Source of the DNA: Magicicada septendecula
Taxonomy: Eukaryota > Arthropoda > Insecta > Hemiptera > Cicadidae
Reading direction: 5' to 3'
DNA: 64,000 nucleotides
NCBI GenBank assembly: GCA_034769895.1
Contig: CM068372.1
Location: forward strand, 368,547,258 to 368,611,257
In this document: in pieces, positions 36,281-47,754 of the stretch
Layout of the letters: the number at the start of each line of letters is the position of its first letter
Position numbering within the stretch: the first letter of the stretch is position 1
Program-made: the position numbers and the translations under genes
Notes under the pieces: generated by a model
The model's database searches: none
Seen by the model: only the letters and a program-made list of their open reading frames with translations
What the model was told of the DNA's origin: nothing

Positions 36281-36875
36281 TCATATAAAAATATTCAAAA
36301 TTGTCTCTTTCCTGGCTTTATTTTTCAGGCATCGACTGATAGTTCCGCAAATACGGTTAAAAGAACTAATTTTTTGGTCAATATCATTACTGTAATCGAA
36401 GGAAATATCACAACCTAGGTATTTAAAATGTTTTATTTGATCCAGCGTTTTATCGTTTAAGATGATTTTGGCTCTTATTGGCTCTTTTCCTGCGAATGCC
36501 ATTATTTTTGTTTCAAAAATTGAAATTTTTAAATTGTATCCTTCGCTAACTTGCTGCAGTTTGTATAATCCTTTTTGCAATTCAAATCGAATTTAGGCAC
36601 AGGAAATGAGATTCTTAAGACGAGTTAAGGGATGTAGTCGAATAGACAGAATAAGAAATGAAACGATTAGACAAGAACTTCAGGTATTCAACTTAAATGA
36701 AAACATAAACTTTAATAGAAACAAGTGGTAAGAACATTTAGAAAGAATGCAACAATACAGGATTCCAGTAAAAGCTAGAAAATACAAATCCAGAGGAAGA
36801 TTAAATTTAGGTAGACCAAAGAAAAGGTGGGAACCGTAACAGGCAGAATGCCTAAAACATGAAGTGAAGAAGAAG
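36281..36875. mobile_element. LINE with inverted 5' segment (twin-priming structure)
   Basis: The minus strand 36,580-36,281 encodes LKISIFETKIMAFAGKEPIR, then IKHFKYLGCDISFDYSNDID and ISRCLKNKARKETILNIFI, the part of a LINE RT just after the active site. The plus strand 36,597-36,840 encodes EMRFLRRVKGCSRIDRIRNE, WxEHLERMQQYRIPVKARKY and LGRPKKRWEP, the following C-terminal part of the same type of protein. It ends near 36,875 in GAAGAAGAAGAGG. The N-terminal side of the inverted piece lies at the junction, as expected when the 5' segment of one insertion is inverted by twin priming. About 30-40 residues are missing between the two parts. Confidence 0.78.
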
Positions 36876-37440
36876 AGGAAGATAAAAATATTCTTTTAAA
36901 CCAAAACAATTTAGTAAAACATTTTAAATTGACAGAACATTAAAACCAGAGGAAACTGTAGCTTAAACTTTAATATGGAAGCGGTCAAAACAAGAGAGTT
37001 TCTCCACTGAGGCCGTCATAATCATCTTCTTTATCGTTTAACTACTCCCGACTAGATCTTCTCACCTCAGGATTTACATAAAATACCTTACATACAAAAC
37101 GTCAACTAGTTGTGAACGGTAGAGTAGAACGTAGACCCAAGCAAAATATCGCTCGACGGTTAACCATCACCCGAAAGTACTAAAACCAAATACCGTTCAG
37201 TGGAAACTGAAAACAAACTGTCTTGAGTACAGTTCACACGTGGGGGAATAGCTACATAGACGGTTCAGGTAACTGGAAAGAATTCCTACATGGAATCCGA
37301 AACTATCGGAAGTTTATCGCGTAGTATTTAACAACCTTTCACTGTTGAGGTAACTGGCAAAAGAATTTTACATGCCACGACTTAGACGTATACAAATATG
37401 TTAATTCTTTAATTTTGTCCTTCATACAGGACAAAATGAT
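36876..37440. other. Non-coding stretch
   Basis: Nothing recognised. Confidence 0.4.
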
Positions 37441-37531
37441 ACGTATATCATCATCATCATTACCACCACCACTCCAAGGATTAGGTCCTAGACCTACTCC
37501 GGAACCAATCTCCTCCTCGGTCTACCGACCA
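37441..37531 (-). mobile_element. LINE family 2, 3' tail only
   Basis: Reverse orientation: GGTAGACCGAGGAGGAGATT (end of the coding part), TTCCGGAGTAGGTCTAGGAC and CCTTGGAGTGGTGGTGGTAA, then (GAT)n. Only about 90 bp of the element are present. Confidence 0.75.
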
Positions 37532-37747
37532 AAATGATATATTCATGGTCAGTGATGTATTCGATTCTCTTTTGGAAATCGACCAGTGATTTGAAAATGT
37601 AGCATCTAGTAATCACTTCAGAAGCAGTTTCGAAATTTATTCCTACTGCTCGTCAAGCCACTCATAAGAAATATATATTCTAAAATTCGATAACTGCTAG
37701 CTACATTTCGGCGTGTCAAAATACGTTGCTAATTAATGACGTCTACT
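37532..37747. other. Non-coding spacer
   Basis: Nothing recognised. Confidence 0.4.
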
Positions 37748-37935
37748 TGCTCGACTACTACAGCAGTTATCACACAACGGAAGTCGTGTGTCTAACTCCT
37801 AAAGCAGTTACGATACGACGGGAGACGTGTGTTCGACTCCTACAGCAGTTACGATGCGACGGAGGGACGTGTGTTCGACTCCTACAGCAGTTACGATGTG
37901 ACGGGGGACGTGTGTTCGACTCCTGCAACAGTTAA
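37748..37935. repeat. Minisatellite, unit of about 41 bp
   Basis: About four imperfect units with the core GTGTTCGACTCCTACAGCAG followed by TTACGATGCGACGG. The leftmost units are more diverged (GTGTCTAACTCCTAAAGCAG). An open frame across it repeats CVRLLQQLRCDGG, a product of the tandem repeat rather than a protein. Confidence 0.88.
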
Positions 37936-38499
37936 AAAGCCCGCCCGCACGGATTCTACAGTTACAATGTTCTAAACATAAACTTCTCTATCAATAATTT
38001 TATTCCGCAGGTACACGGTCTGTGCGTAGAAAAATACATAAATAATGTTATTCGCGTAGAGACAATTATACCAGTGTACGACGGGCGCAACAAACAGCTC
38101 ATAAATAAAAATTTATGTGCATGTAACTGTGAGCTAGTATATAATTTACATTAATGAGACAACAGGGGGAGGCTTTACGTGTTTTGCAAGCAACCGCTCA
38201 TTACAGCGTGCACATTGTCCCACATGCGCGCACACACTGACATATAGTCTGCGTGCGCGTGTTTGTGCGTGTCCGTATGCGTGCGGGCGCACTTCTCGAT
38301 AATTACACTATATAGTTACAATTAATCGAGTTACTTGATGTTGACCAGAAATTTATTATCATAAACTACAAACAATAACGGATGCATGCACTTAACAACT
38401 AACTGCACTTGGCGCAGTCTTATGTATGCAACTGAGGTGAATACAAACATGAACACGATTCAGCAGACAATCCCAACCAAAAGTAACTAAATACCAAAA
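37936..38499. other. Non-coding stretch
   Basis: A CG/TG-rich simple-sequence part lies near 38,210-38,290. Nothing else was recognised. Confidence 0.4.
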
Positions 38500-38684
38500 T
38501 GATCTTTTTCTTATCTTTCACGTCAGGGCTTAGGCTTGTAGCCTGCTCCCATCTTCTTCTGGGCGTACCTACGTCACTTCTTCCTAGGGGTCTATAATTG
38601 TTTACCCGTTTTATTAGACAGTCATCGCCCGTCGATTCTATGCGCCGTTTCCATTGCAACGACCGCTGTCTAATCCTAAACAAT
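38500..38684 (-). mobile_element. LINE fragment (another family)
   Basis: The minus strand reads IRQRSLQWKRRIESTGDDCL, then KRVNNYRPLGRSDVGTPRRR and WEQ, a LINE RT C-terminal tail distinct from family 2. It abuts the (GAT)n end of the next element, which suggests nesting or adjacent insertion. Confidence 0.6.
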
Positions 38685-39145
38685 CATCATCATCACCACT
38701 CCAAGGACTAGGCCTTAACCTGTTCCGGAACTCATCTCCTCTTCGATCCACCGACATCTCTCTTCCCAGTAGGGTGATAACCGAAGGCAACCACAGGTAG
38801 ATGGATATCATGTATGCGATTCAAGTGTTTACACCATCTTCTTCTGTGGTCTTCAATCTTCTGGTGCAACGATACAATGTTTGAATCGCGTCTAATATCC
38901 TCGTTTCTTTTCCGATCCAACAGGGAACAACCTTGCGTCCCTCTTAGAAATTTCATTTCGGCGCCTGAATCCTCTGCACGTCCCTTTATACCAAGAGTCC
39001 ATGTCTCACTAGCATACAGGAATGTGGGGACAGCCATAGTGTTATAAAATTTCATTCGGGTATCCTTCCATGTTTTATTTTTCAGGTACCTACGAATCGT
39101 TTCACAGATGCTTTTAAATTTTGTTAGCTTACCATCCCAATCAAC
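38685..39145 (-). mobile_element. 5'-truncated LINE (family 2)
   Basis: The minus strand is open from about 39,145: ICETIRRYLKNKTWKDTRMK, then FYNTMAVPTFLYASETWTLG, EMKFLRGTQGCSLLDRKRNE and HLNRIHDIHLPVVAFGYHPT, ending in GKRDVGGSKRR. The tail has TTCCGGAACAGGTTAAGGCC and (GAT)n at 38,685-38,697. It is a closer relative of 21,640-22,052 than of any other family. The frame is largely intact, but the catalytic domain is absent. Confidence 0.83.
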
Positions 39146-40609
39146 AATCCTAAACAATTTAACCCAAATTAGCGACAAGCACTGTCTAACGTTTGCTGTT
39201 CTTGCTGCATATGCCCAACTTGGGCCTTATATGTTCATTACTAATTTGATAACGGAGGGAACAACAACCTTTCATTCGTCTCACGAACTTCATTACAGCG
39301 GCCTGTATACTCTAAGTATCTTGTTTCCGTCTCACAGCCACAGGTTAGCACGGATACTGCCATTATCTGGAAATATTTCTACTTATATCAAACGATATGG
39401 TATTCACAACACAAGGAAGAAGGCTGAGATAACGTTTTGATATTGTCGTGGGTGCTTACTGCAACACATAACCAGCGACATGAAGTTTTATAGAAGCGGC
39501 ATAGATATAGTTCCACTTCCACTCCATCATTATATTATTTTCATTGCTGGCTTTTGCCAATTTTTCTTTTGTATTCACACGTTTGGTTTTCTGTATTTCA
39601 AAGTTATCGCCATCCGTAAGTCATTACTACTGTAACTAACAGGCCTACGTAGCAAAATATTCGGTACCACGAGTTAATATCGGCAATATGCAGCTATCGA
39701 ATATAGTGTGGCTTTAAATTAAATTAATATAATTTAAATTAAACAATAATAATTTTACACTCCTGCTTGCGCTCAAAATGATTATTACTATCAGGCATCG
39801 AAATCCGTTTATATCGAAGTACGACTATATAATAAATCCGTTTGCAATTTGCTTAAGATTACGGAACGACGGCAGTTACAGTTGGCAGTGGACGACTACA
39901 CACACATACAATACAGCGACTCTATAAATCTGCAGCCAGCCGCACACACTGCTGTGACAACTATCAAGTTAACATTTCTGTTAGTCGTGTATCGATACGC
40001 AGACCGCGCGCTTGTAAAACGACCAATTACTGCCGTACACACACACATATACTGTATGCTTGTACTGCATGCAGTTCATGTTTAGTACGGAGTCCGTGGT
40101 CGTGATTCCCTCCGCTTTCTCCAAACTCTGTGTTCAATCCTTAGTTCAAGGACAAAATAAAGTAGCGCTGCCTACACGTAGTGATTCGTATTTTAATTTT
40201 TAAAATAAAATGTGTTCGCTGAGTACTGACGCCGTTTCCTCTGTCTGTCTGTTTGTCTGTCTGCCTCTCTCTCCACTCCATACTCACACGCGCACGCACA
40301 ATCATCTCATATGGATTCATATGTCTCTGCCATTACCAACATCGAATAAGGCAGATAAAATTTAAGTTTTACTGAAAAGAAAAACTACATAATATAGGCG
40401 GAATGACACAGAACTGCTTAACAACGACTTACATATCTTTGTGTTGACCATAGCAATGCACGGATAGCATAAGGTACAGATAGCGTACAGTGGCGTTTGT
40501 GATGACATCTTGGTTGAATACAGTTGTCTTCCTATTTACGTGTAACGATAACAAACTATGGCAAAGAAATAAGCTGGCAGATTACACAAGCAAATAGGTT
40601 TTTAGAATG
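39146..40609. other. Non-coding stretch
   Basis: No gene recognised. Short CTGT repeats lie near 40,240-40,262. Confidence 0.4.
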
Positions 40610-40915
40610 TATGAGACATGTTTCTGAGCCTCCAGGTGGTGTAGTGGCTAGCGCGGGAGATTGATGCGCTCGTGGTCGCGGGTTCAATTCCCAGCGTAGG
40701 CTCCATACGGCATGCGTGCACTCAGCGTCGTGAGGCAGAACTGAGTAGTCGTCTGAGATAACAGCGGCGCCTCCTGGCCGTGAATACCGCAACTAGCGAC
40801 TGGCAACGCGTTGTACTAGCCATGCAACCGTCACACTAAACACGAAAGCCGCGCGGTATGCCTAGGTCCTCTACGGACTGTTGAGCAGAGGTTTATTTAT
40901 GAGACATGTTTCTGA
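40610..40915 (+). mobile_element. tRNA-derived SINE with perfect 18-bp target-site duplication
   Basis: The 18-base string TATGAGACATGTTTCTGA occurs at 40,610-40,627 and 40,898-40,915, flanking a 270-bp body (40,628-40,897). The body opens with a tRNA-like head: an A-box-like GGTGTAGTGGCTAGCGC, a B box GGTTCAATTCC at 40,681-40,691, and GCCT/AGGC-type ends that could form an acceptor stem. A body unrelated to tRNA follows, ending in TTTATT. It would be transcribed by RNA polymerase III and copied by a LINE reverse transcriptase. The perfect duplication implies a recent insertion. I see no second copy in this window. Confidence 0.88.
40681..40691 (+). promoter_or_regulatory. RNA polymerase III B box of the SINE
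   Basis: GGTTCAATTCC matches the B-box consensus GGTTCGANTCC at all but one position. It lies about 54 bases from the SINE start, as in tRNA-derived SINEs. Confidence 0.75.
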
Positions 40916-41034
40916 ACAAGGAATTTTTAACTAGAAAATGAAAGCAAGGATACACTATGCACAGTGAGGCCTATATTGGCGTATGGTGCGTAGTCAAGAC
41001 CAGAAACCACGACAACTAGAAGTTGAAGACAAAC
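40916..41034. other. Short spacer
   Basis: Nothing recognised. Confidence 0.4.
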
Positions 41035-41300
41035 ACAAGTTGGTGACATGAAGTCACTGAGAACAATCATAGGCAGAACACGGCGAGATAGAATAACAAA
41101 TGTCAATATTCCAGCACAGTAGACTGGATACAGGAAAGAGGGCAATTCTAGGATAAGTGACCATGTCCACAGGATAGTTGTCCACGTCCGAAAGCAAAAG
41201 ACAAAACGGACGACACGAATGCAATCGGACGAATGTATTGAGTGCTGTAGTTGGTCATAAACAGGAGAATCTACAAAATGAAGAGAAGGAGAAGAAGAAG
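41035..41300 (+). mobile_element. Possible LINE fragment
   Basis: The plus strand reads DMKSLRTIIGRTRRDRITNV, like the EMKSLR-x-I-x-G-x-TRRDR-x-RN block of some LINE RTs. Broken sequence follows, ending near GAAGAAGAAGAAG (41,286-41,303). Support is limited to one block and the tail. Confidence 0.45.
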
Positions 41301-41469
41301 AAAATTGGGCTAGTAGTAACATATGACTCAGAATCACGAACACAACTCAATGAACAATTGTTAGGGAGTTTTCAGAAAAAGGTGTTAAGAATAGAGTGGT
41401 GTTTGGTGCTGGCACCATAATGCTGAACTATCTCTATGGGTACCCCACTGTTACTGTGTGTTTTATTAA

Positions 41470-42080
41470 AATGAATTATCCACCTGGATTGGTCACACAG
41501 AAAGAATGGAGGAAGTACAAGTATTTTACCGAAAACTCATGGTAACAGGCCGTAAAGAAGACCAAGAGCTAAGTACCAAAGGATCAGGTAAAAGAGGAGA
41601 AACAGGGAAGCTTAACGTTAGAAACTGTAAGCCTGGAGCGAAGAATAGGGGCGAATGGAATAGCCTTTGGAATTAGCAAAAAGAAACAAGAAACACTAAA
41701 AAGGTTTGAAAGAAAGATTGTACGACGTGTTTACGGCCCGGTTAAGGAAGATAATGAATGGAGAATAAGAAATAACCAGGAGATAGATGAGCTATTGGAG
41801 CATGAAGACATTGTTAGATTTGTAAAGGCTCTACGTATACAATGGCTAGGTCACCTAGAGCGGAAAGATGATTAGTGTATGCCAAAGAAAATCCTGAGAG
41901 ACAATCCTGAGAAAAGTCTATAAAAGCAGAAAGACAGGCCGACTAGGATAAAATGGTTGGATGATGTGCTAGACGGTTTCAGAAAAATGGGTGTAACGGG
42001 TTACGCTGCGGTGGCAAGAAGATTTGTATTGGAAACCAGGGTTCACGTTGGACTGTAGTGCTAAAGAAGAAGAAGAAAAG
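41470..42080 (+). mobile_element. LINE 3' end (family 8)
   Basis: After a first LDWxGHTERME-like block (about 41,480), the plus strand reads TLKRFERKIVRRVYGPVKED, EWRIRNNQEIDELLEHEDIV, RFVKALRIQWLGHLERKDD and, after breaks, IKWLDDVLDGFRKMGVTGYA. This is the complete C-terminal module of another LINE type. It ends in GAAGAAGAAGAAA. The two W-x-GH blocks suggest two overlapping fragments. Confidence 0.75.
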
Positions 42081-42984
42081 AGAAGTTGACTTTGGAACAG
42101 GCCAAGACTAATACGGGTTGTTGTGCCACAAATAATCATGACTACTATTTAGCATTTTAATATCAAAATTAAAATATCAATAGCCTATATCTAGAAAAAA
42201 AACGAAAACAAAATTACACATTAACGAACACCAAATCAGAAAGCAGCCTAAGCATTAACCTAAACGCTTTTCGATTTTTCACGGAAAGACAATTTTCTCA
42301 TTACCAATATACCTCTCTTCAGCGTTTCCATACCACCTTCTGTATTCCTGTGGCTGCCTCACAACTTAGTATGTCATGTCTTTTAATTACTTTTACGTTC
42401 ACGATAGTCTTATCGATTTTCAATTAAATGAAGTGTCACGTGTATGCACGAAAAAGAAACAAAACACATATCAAATCAAGAAGGAGATTGAGGATTACTT
42501 AGATTACTCAACTCTCATTGCTCAAAACATTCTATCTTTACCTTTCTCCCCTTCTCACTCTCTCTCTCTTTCTCTGTCTCACTTACGCGATTTCTCTTCA
42601 AAAGTTTCATGCAACTCTGTACCTCCAGAAATCTTAAGTGGTTTCTTCGCGTTGCCCACATGTTACGGTTTCCGTAAATAATTTCTGTTTTCAAATCAGT
42701 CCATTTAATAGATTTTTAATCAGACGAAATGTCGTAGTCACGTAATTGAGCGCATTAACAATTCAAATTTCGTTGCACAAGGAACAATCGTCTGATTAAA
42801 TTTGTTTGCATATCCGTTCCATTAACAGCTGTTGCGTCTGATTGCAGTCAAATTACCATTTTATAATATTGGCTTATCGTCGTCATTATAATTTTGTGCA
42901 TAACGCCGTTTACAATTCAGATAAATCGTTATGAAGAATAAAGTACGCGATTATAATAAAAAAATAAAGAAAACTTAAAATATC

Positions 42985-42985
<1 letters not shown>
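42081..42985. other. Non-coding stretch
   Basis: Nothing recognised except a short CT-rich run near 42,560. Confidence 0.4.
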
Positions 42986-43016
<31 letters not shown>

Positions 43017-43064
43017 CTTCTTCTTCTTCTTCTTCTTCTTCTTCTTCTTCTTCTTCTTCTTCTC
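42986..43064. repeat. (CTT)n microsatellite at a LINE 3' end
   Basis: About 26 units. Read on the minus strand it is (GAA)n, and it directly follows the 3' end of the LINE fragment at 43,065. Confidence 0.95.
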
Positions 43065-43560
43065 TTTTTTAATCTCTAGAATTACAGGCCTGTCTGTTTC
43101 GTCCTCAAAGGTGCGTTCAACGCCTTCTGGATATGCTAACACTTTTAATAGTTGGCAGTTCATTATTTGCATTGCAAGTCTACTCGATGGCATACGTTTC
43201 ACACGTTCGATCCATCTGGTACTGTAAATTTTTATGGTCGCTATTAACTCTTCAACGTTCAGTTCTTACCCAATCATATCGTTGCTATTCTATCCATTAA
43301 CGTACAGCCCGTGGCTGTCCTGAAAAATTCCATTTCGTCTCAGGGTTTCAATAATTTTTCCTGTTCTTTGCATTGTTCTCTTTCCCCGTCTGAATCATAT
43401 AACAAGACCGCAACAGCAATCCTGGTTTTGTAAAGTTTGATTATTGTGTCCACTTTTTACGTCCTGCTTATTTGTTCCGTAACGTTCACTATCCACCCGA
43501 CCCTGATCATGGATGTATCAGATGATCTTAAATCTCTTGATCGAATTGTCTACACCTCCA
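43065..43560 (-). mobile_element. LINE 3' end (family 9)
   Basis: The minus strand, over several frames, reads KLYKTRIAVAVLLYDSD, EFFRTATGCTLMDRI, ELNVEELIATIKIYSTRWIE and RVKRMPSSRLAMQI. These match the 'LLYGSE ... EMEFLR-x-x-x-GCTLMDRI ... W-x-E-x-V-x-RMP-x-SR-x-x-M' pattern. Several frameshifts make it clearly dead. It runs into the (GAA)n array on its 3' side. Confidence 0.7.
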
Positions 43561-43696
43561 TCAGATTTAAAGCCTACTTTATTTCCTTGGTAATTCACAC
43601 GTTCTGATCTTCTCGCTTAAAACAATCTTCGATCTCACAATGTTTTAAAAACCTTTAGAATTACGCTTTTAGTTCATTTGAATTAAATTTACTGTA

Positions 43697-44140
43697 GAAT
43701 TATCTTCTTCTTCTCCTCTTTAAGGATTACAGGTTTATATAACCCTGTTCCGCCATCCATCTCATCCTCGGACGACCCATGTCTCTTCTACCAGTGCCTT
43801 TATAGTTCAGTGCCGCTTCTGGCAATCGATCCTCTGTCATCCTTTGGAGATGATCTCACCATTGTCTTCTGTAAATTGTAACAATTTCATTTATGTCCTT
43901 TATTTCGAGTTCTGCCCTGATATCTTCATTCCTTACCCCTATCTTGCAATGTATAATTTAAAGTATTTCAAAGAAACTGCATTTCAGCGCTCTGAATCGT
44001 GCCGCTTTCCTTTTTTGTCATGACCTACTCCCCACTTACATAAATCAGCATGGGTATTGCAATTGTCTTATAAAATGTAATCCTTGTGCTGTGTCTTCTT
44101 ATAGTTCTAAGATTTCTATGAATCGTACCACAATTTTGGA
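43697..44140 (-). mobile_element. 5'-truncated LINE (family 3)
   Basis: Nucleotide-level relative of 26,820-27,330, in the same minus orientation. Shared strings include TGTATAATTTAAAGTATTTC, ATTGCAATTGTCTTATAAA and the tail GGTTTATATAACCCTGTTCC. Many substitutions and small indels break the frame. Confidence 0.8.
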
Positions 44141-44186
44141 TGAATCGTACTTTAGAATTATGCTGAAGTAAAAAGGTGATTCATAA

Positions 44187-44190
<4 letters not shown>

Positions 44191-44219
<29 letters not shown>
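44191..44219. repeat. Short (CT)n microsatellite
   Basis: About 14 CT units with one interruption. Confidence 0.9.
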
Positions 44220-44561
44220 GGTAATCACATTCACCCGTAATATATCTTCCTTGGGAAGGAGTAGAGAGTACTGTGACAGATTTACCATGGTTCGCCTACT
44301 CTTCCGTTCCAACTGCTCAGAGGGCAAGTTCTGCAGTGCAGTCAAAATGTGTAATTCTATTCCATGTAATGGATAATACATGTAACGTGTTTTGTATAAA
44401 GTATAAATAGATTTCATTTATTGTCTCTTGCTCCTTTCTATACTCCTACTTTGCGTTTAAGTGTTTGTTGATTGACAAACTTCGTACACATTCCACTTAG
44501 AACAACGAGAGAACCAAGAACCAAGAAAAAGAAGAAGAAGAAGAAGACAGTGAGAGGGGGG

Positions 44562-44563
<2 letters not shown>
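44220..44563. other. Non-coding spacer
   Basis: Nothing recognised apart from a short (GAA)n at 44,529-44,547. Confidence 0.4.

Positions 44564-44634
<71 letters not shown>
44564..44634. repeat. (GA)n microsatellite
   Basis: About 35 units, preceded by a run of G. Confidence 0.95.
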
Positions 44635-44638
<4 letters not shown>

Positions 44639-45717
44639 TACATAGACAGATAGACAAATATATTGACATTGACAAATAAACACTGCACACATGCATCGGT
44701 AATTACTTCAATAACACACGTTTTATTGTAAATTGCGAACACACATATATACATATAAAAACAGATAGCGTTGGCGTTAAACTTGGAAACGTACCAGCGA
44801 GCAGTTATTGAGTTAGGTCAGTGCATAACGTCGAATGCGGGGCATCGATGGACAAAAACCAGTAGCTGACAGACTCGTATACCCACGCGCGCGCGCGCGC
44901 ACACAAACACACACACACACACACACACCAATAGTCTGATATATTGCCCGGACTGACCAGCGGTGAACCGCCGGGCCGCGCTCTGATCTAATAAACGCAA
45001 GGAAAGAGACAGCTGAGTGAAACCGCCGGCTATGCAAGTTGTCGTCGGTTTGACTCTCGTCTGCTGTCCCGCGACCACTTTCTTATTCATCACTAATCAA
45101 TCATTCAATTCCGGAACCTAATCTAATTGTGCCAGACGTATTTATTTAATTACAGTTGTTAGAGTAATTAATTTATTACTCTTATTAAATTTAAATGCGA
45201 TAATCACCTCACCTCTCGTTTACTAAGATATTCATCAACCCAGGCCCGGTGTCTTGATTTCTTAAATCAATGAAAGGGTACTGCGTGACTGAAGTTCGTC
45301 TTGCCCAATTCTTAAGTGCGTGTACATATGTCTGCCTTGTCACGGATTTTTTTTTACTAACTTCTCGAAAGTCGAGTTTGACTTGCGTCTACGTACAATT
45401 AGTTTTCTGACTTAACATGTATTTTCTATCCAAATCGCCAACTCGAGGAAGACAATGAAAATTAAAAACAAACAGATTATATTTATTGTTCAGGGGACTT
45501 GAACACGAGATTAAAACATGTACAGGCTTGTACACAAGACTTATTGTTCAGGATTCGATGAGATAACGACATCTCGCCGAAGCAATAACGGACCGCAAGG
45601 TATCTTACCTCAGAGTTTACTTTAGGTGTGAAAGTTTATTCTACGAGGAACACGTGATACTGGGGCACTAGGAATTGTTAAGCATCAGAGCAAAGTATCA
45701 ATTCTACGTCTTGGAAT
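44635..45717. other. Non-coding stretch
   Basis: A (CG)n(CA)n compound run lies at 44,887-44,929. No gene could be supported. Confidence 0.4.
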
Positions 45718-45770
45718 GAAGAAGAAGAAGAAGAAGAAGAAGAAGAAGAAGAAGAAGAAGAAGAAGAAGA
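45718..45770. repeat. (GAA)n microsatellite
   Basis: About 17 units, followed by GATGACGATG-type trinucleotides. I found no LINE coding remnant to its left, unlike many other GAA arrays here. Confidence 0.95.
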
Positions 45771-46721
45771 TGACGATGTGATAATGATGATGACGATGGT
45801 AACATGCTTAACTGATCTCGATTACGAAAGTTAATCGAAAAGGCAAAACAGACATTTCTCAAACTGCTCTGTATAGAGCAGTAGATCTGTATACTAGATC
45901 TATAAAAATGGCAGTGATCTTGTAAAGGCAGAGCCTACACTTGACTGAATCCCACAGGATAACGACTGTTGCATACAATGTTTATCCCAGGTAATCATTT
46001 TCAATTGCTGAGGCTGCTTAACGTGGATAAATCCAATTATATTACCAATGAATGGAATGAATGCACCAAAAAACGTATAGCTTATAACCAAGAACGCTGA
46101 CTACTCTCAACTACTAAGGCCAGCTTGAGATTAAAATAATGTTTGTGTATAGGCTTCGTTTCATTTCATATATTCTTGTGTGGGGCAAGATTTTCGGCTA
46201 CACCATTAACTTCGTCTCCTTCTTAAATACAAACGAAAATTAGAAAGAAACTGTACATAAGACTTGCGACCCGACTTAGTTATAATATTCACAAATGTTA
46301 TGCATGTTCTTCCTGTCCTATAATTACTATAAACTATCCGCCGGTCCCTGAAGCAACCAAGGTCAAAGGTCATTGGACTATACACTACGTTAACAGACGA
46401 CTTACATGAATGGCTGACGTTATTAAGAAACGGAAGGATAACTGAACTTGAGAATGACAAAGTAGCGTCTCATAGGGAGAAGATCGTCGCTTACACTGAG
46501 AACAATTTTGTGTTCCGACCGATCTGGCTGGCTGATAAATGGTGCCTATGTCTGTGGACTGCAGGGACCTCAACAGTTTATTAATATGATAACTGTTTCC
46601 AGTACAAGGCTGTGAGAACAGTAGCTGAACTCCCCTCAGTGGTTTGTTTCAAACTCTTTGCACATACTTCAATGTTCCGTTTCTAAGAGAAATGATAAAA
46701 CAGGAAGGCATACAGTATTCT
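45771..46721. other. Non-coding stretch
   Basis: Nothing recognised. Confidence 0.4.
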
Positions 46722-46870
46722 TCTTCTTCTTCTTCTCCTCTTCAAGGAGTACAAGTTTATATAACCCTGTTCCGCCATCCATCTCATCCTCCGACGACCC
46801 ACGTCTCTTATACCAATGAATTTATAGTTCAGTGCCGTTTTCGGCAATCGATCCTCTCTCATCCTTGTAA
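46722..46870 (-). mobile_element. LINE family 3, 3' end only
   Basis: Reverse orientation: it starts (left) with (CTT)n, then AGTTTATATAACCCTGTTCC, CATCCATCTCATCCTCCGAC and GCCGTTTTCGGCAATCGATC. It matches the tails at 26,820 and 43,697 and stops abruptly near 46,868. Confidence 0.8.
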
Positions 46871-47754
46871 AGCAATTACGGCAGAGAATTTTTTTTTCGT
46901 AAACGGCACTGTAGCGGGCGTCAACTGTCAAGAGTGATGCATGGTATAGCCAAACGGCCGCCGTTAGACAATGATTTAAGAAGGACAACGCCTTGGCACA
47001 TAACAGATGTTGGACATGGATGAACGACATAAGCGCAAGTGGCGACAATAACAAAGAAACAAAAGACGGTGTCAGTTCATCACAACTACCGACAAAGAGT
47101 GTACTAAGGGGACGCCAACATTTTCGACATACACGTGTGAGTTAGCGGCTGCACATGGACATAACATTTTCCACAAAAGCAGTCTAAGAGCGGATGCAGT
47201 TAGGTACAAAGGAACTTATATAGCTGCACAGCGGGAAACTTGCTTACTGGCACGACATACGGAGCATCTTGTAAGGCTGCAGAACAGATGTTAGTTCCTG
47301 GAAGATGACCACCATCAGCGTGTGAACGTAACAAGGGAAGTCGAGGACAATACGGCGATTCGACACACCCGGGTTATGGTACACACATGTGCGGAAAGGA
47401 AATCGCTTAGAAAGGACACTTGGGAACGTAAGACAATCACATAACAGACAACCGTGTAATTAGGTCCGTCGTCATACGGGGAGATGGTGTGGACAGCAAG
47501 ACTTTTAGAGAGGGGTCTTGGCTGACCTATCAAGAGCAAGGAATTCGGCAAAGGCGGGTGTAAAGAAGACGTCAACATGGAGACAAGGGTGAAGAGCAAA
47601 TGGGAAGTAGACTAGAGACCCCAGCCAGAGTATCCAGGTGGAGCCTTCGCAGAATCTGATGCGAGAAACCAATCATGACAGTGATTGTGGTAAGGGTATG
47701 ACATCCGTGGAGGGAGTCGTGTTGCTGAAGTAATAAAATAAGGTGTTCGCAGAG
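46871..47754. other. Non-coding stretch, nothing recognised
   Basis: No frame with domain support and no repeat relative in this window. Confidence 0.4.

Noticed and set aside
37441..37531. Possible independent short repeat
   Set aside because: It matches the 3' tail of LINE family 2 in reverse orientation, so it is a severely truncated copy.
43000..43202. Frame ending in a long poly-Lys
   Set aside because: The poly-Lys is the (GAA)n/(AAG)n microsatellite. The N-terminal part is a LINE RT remnant.
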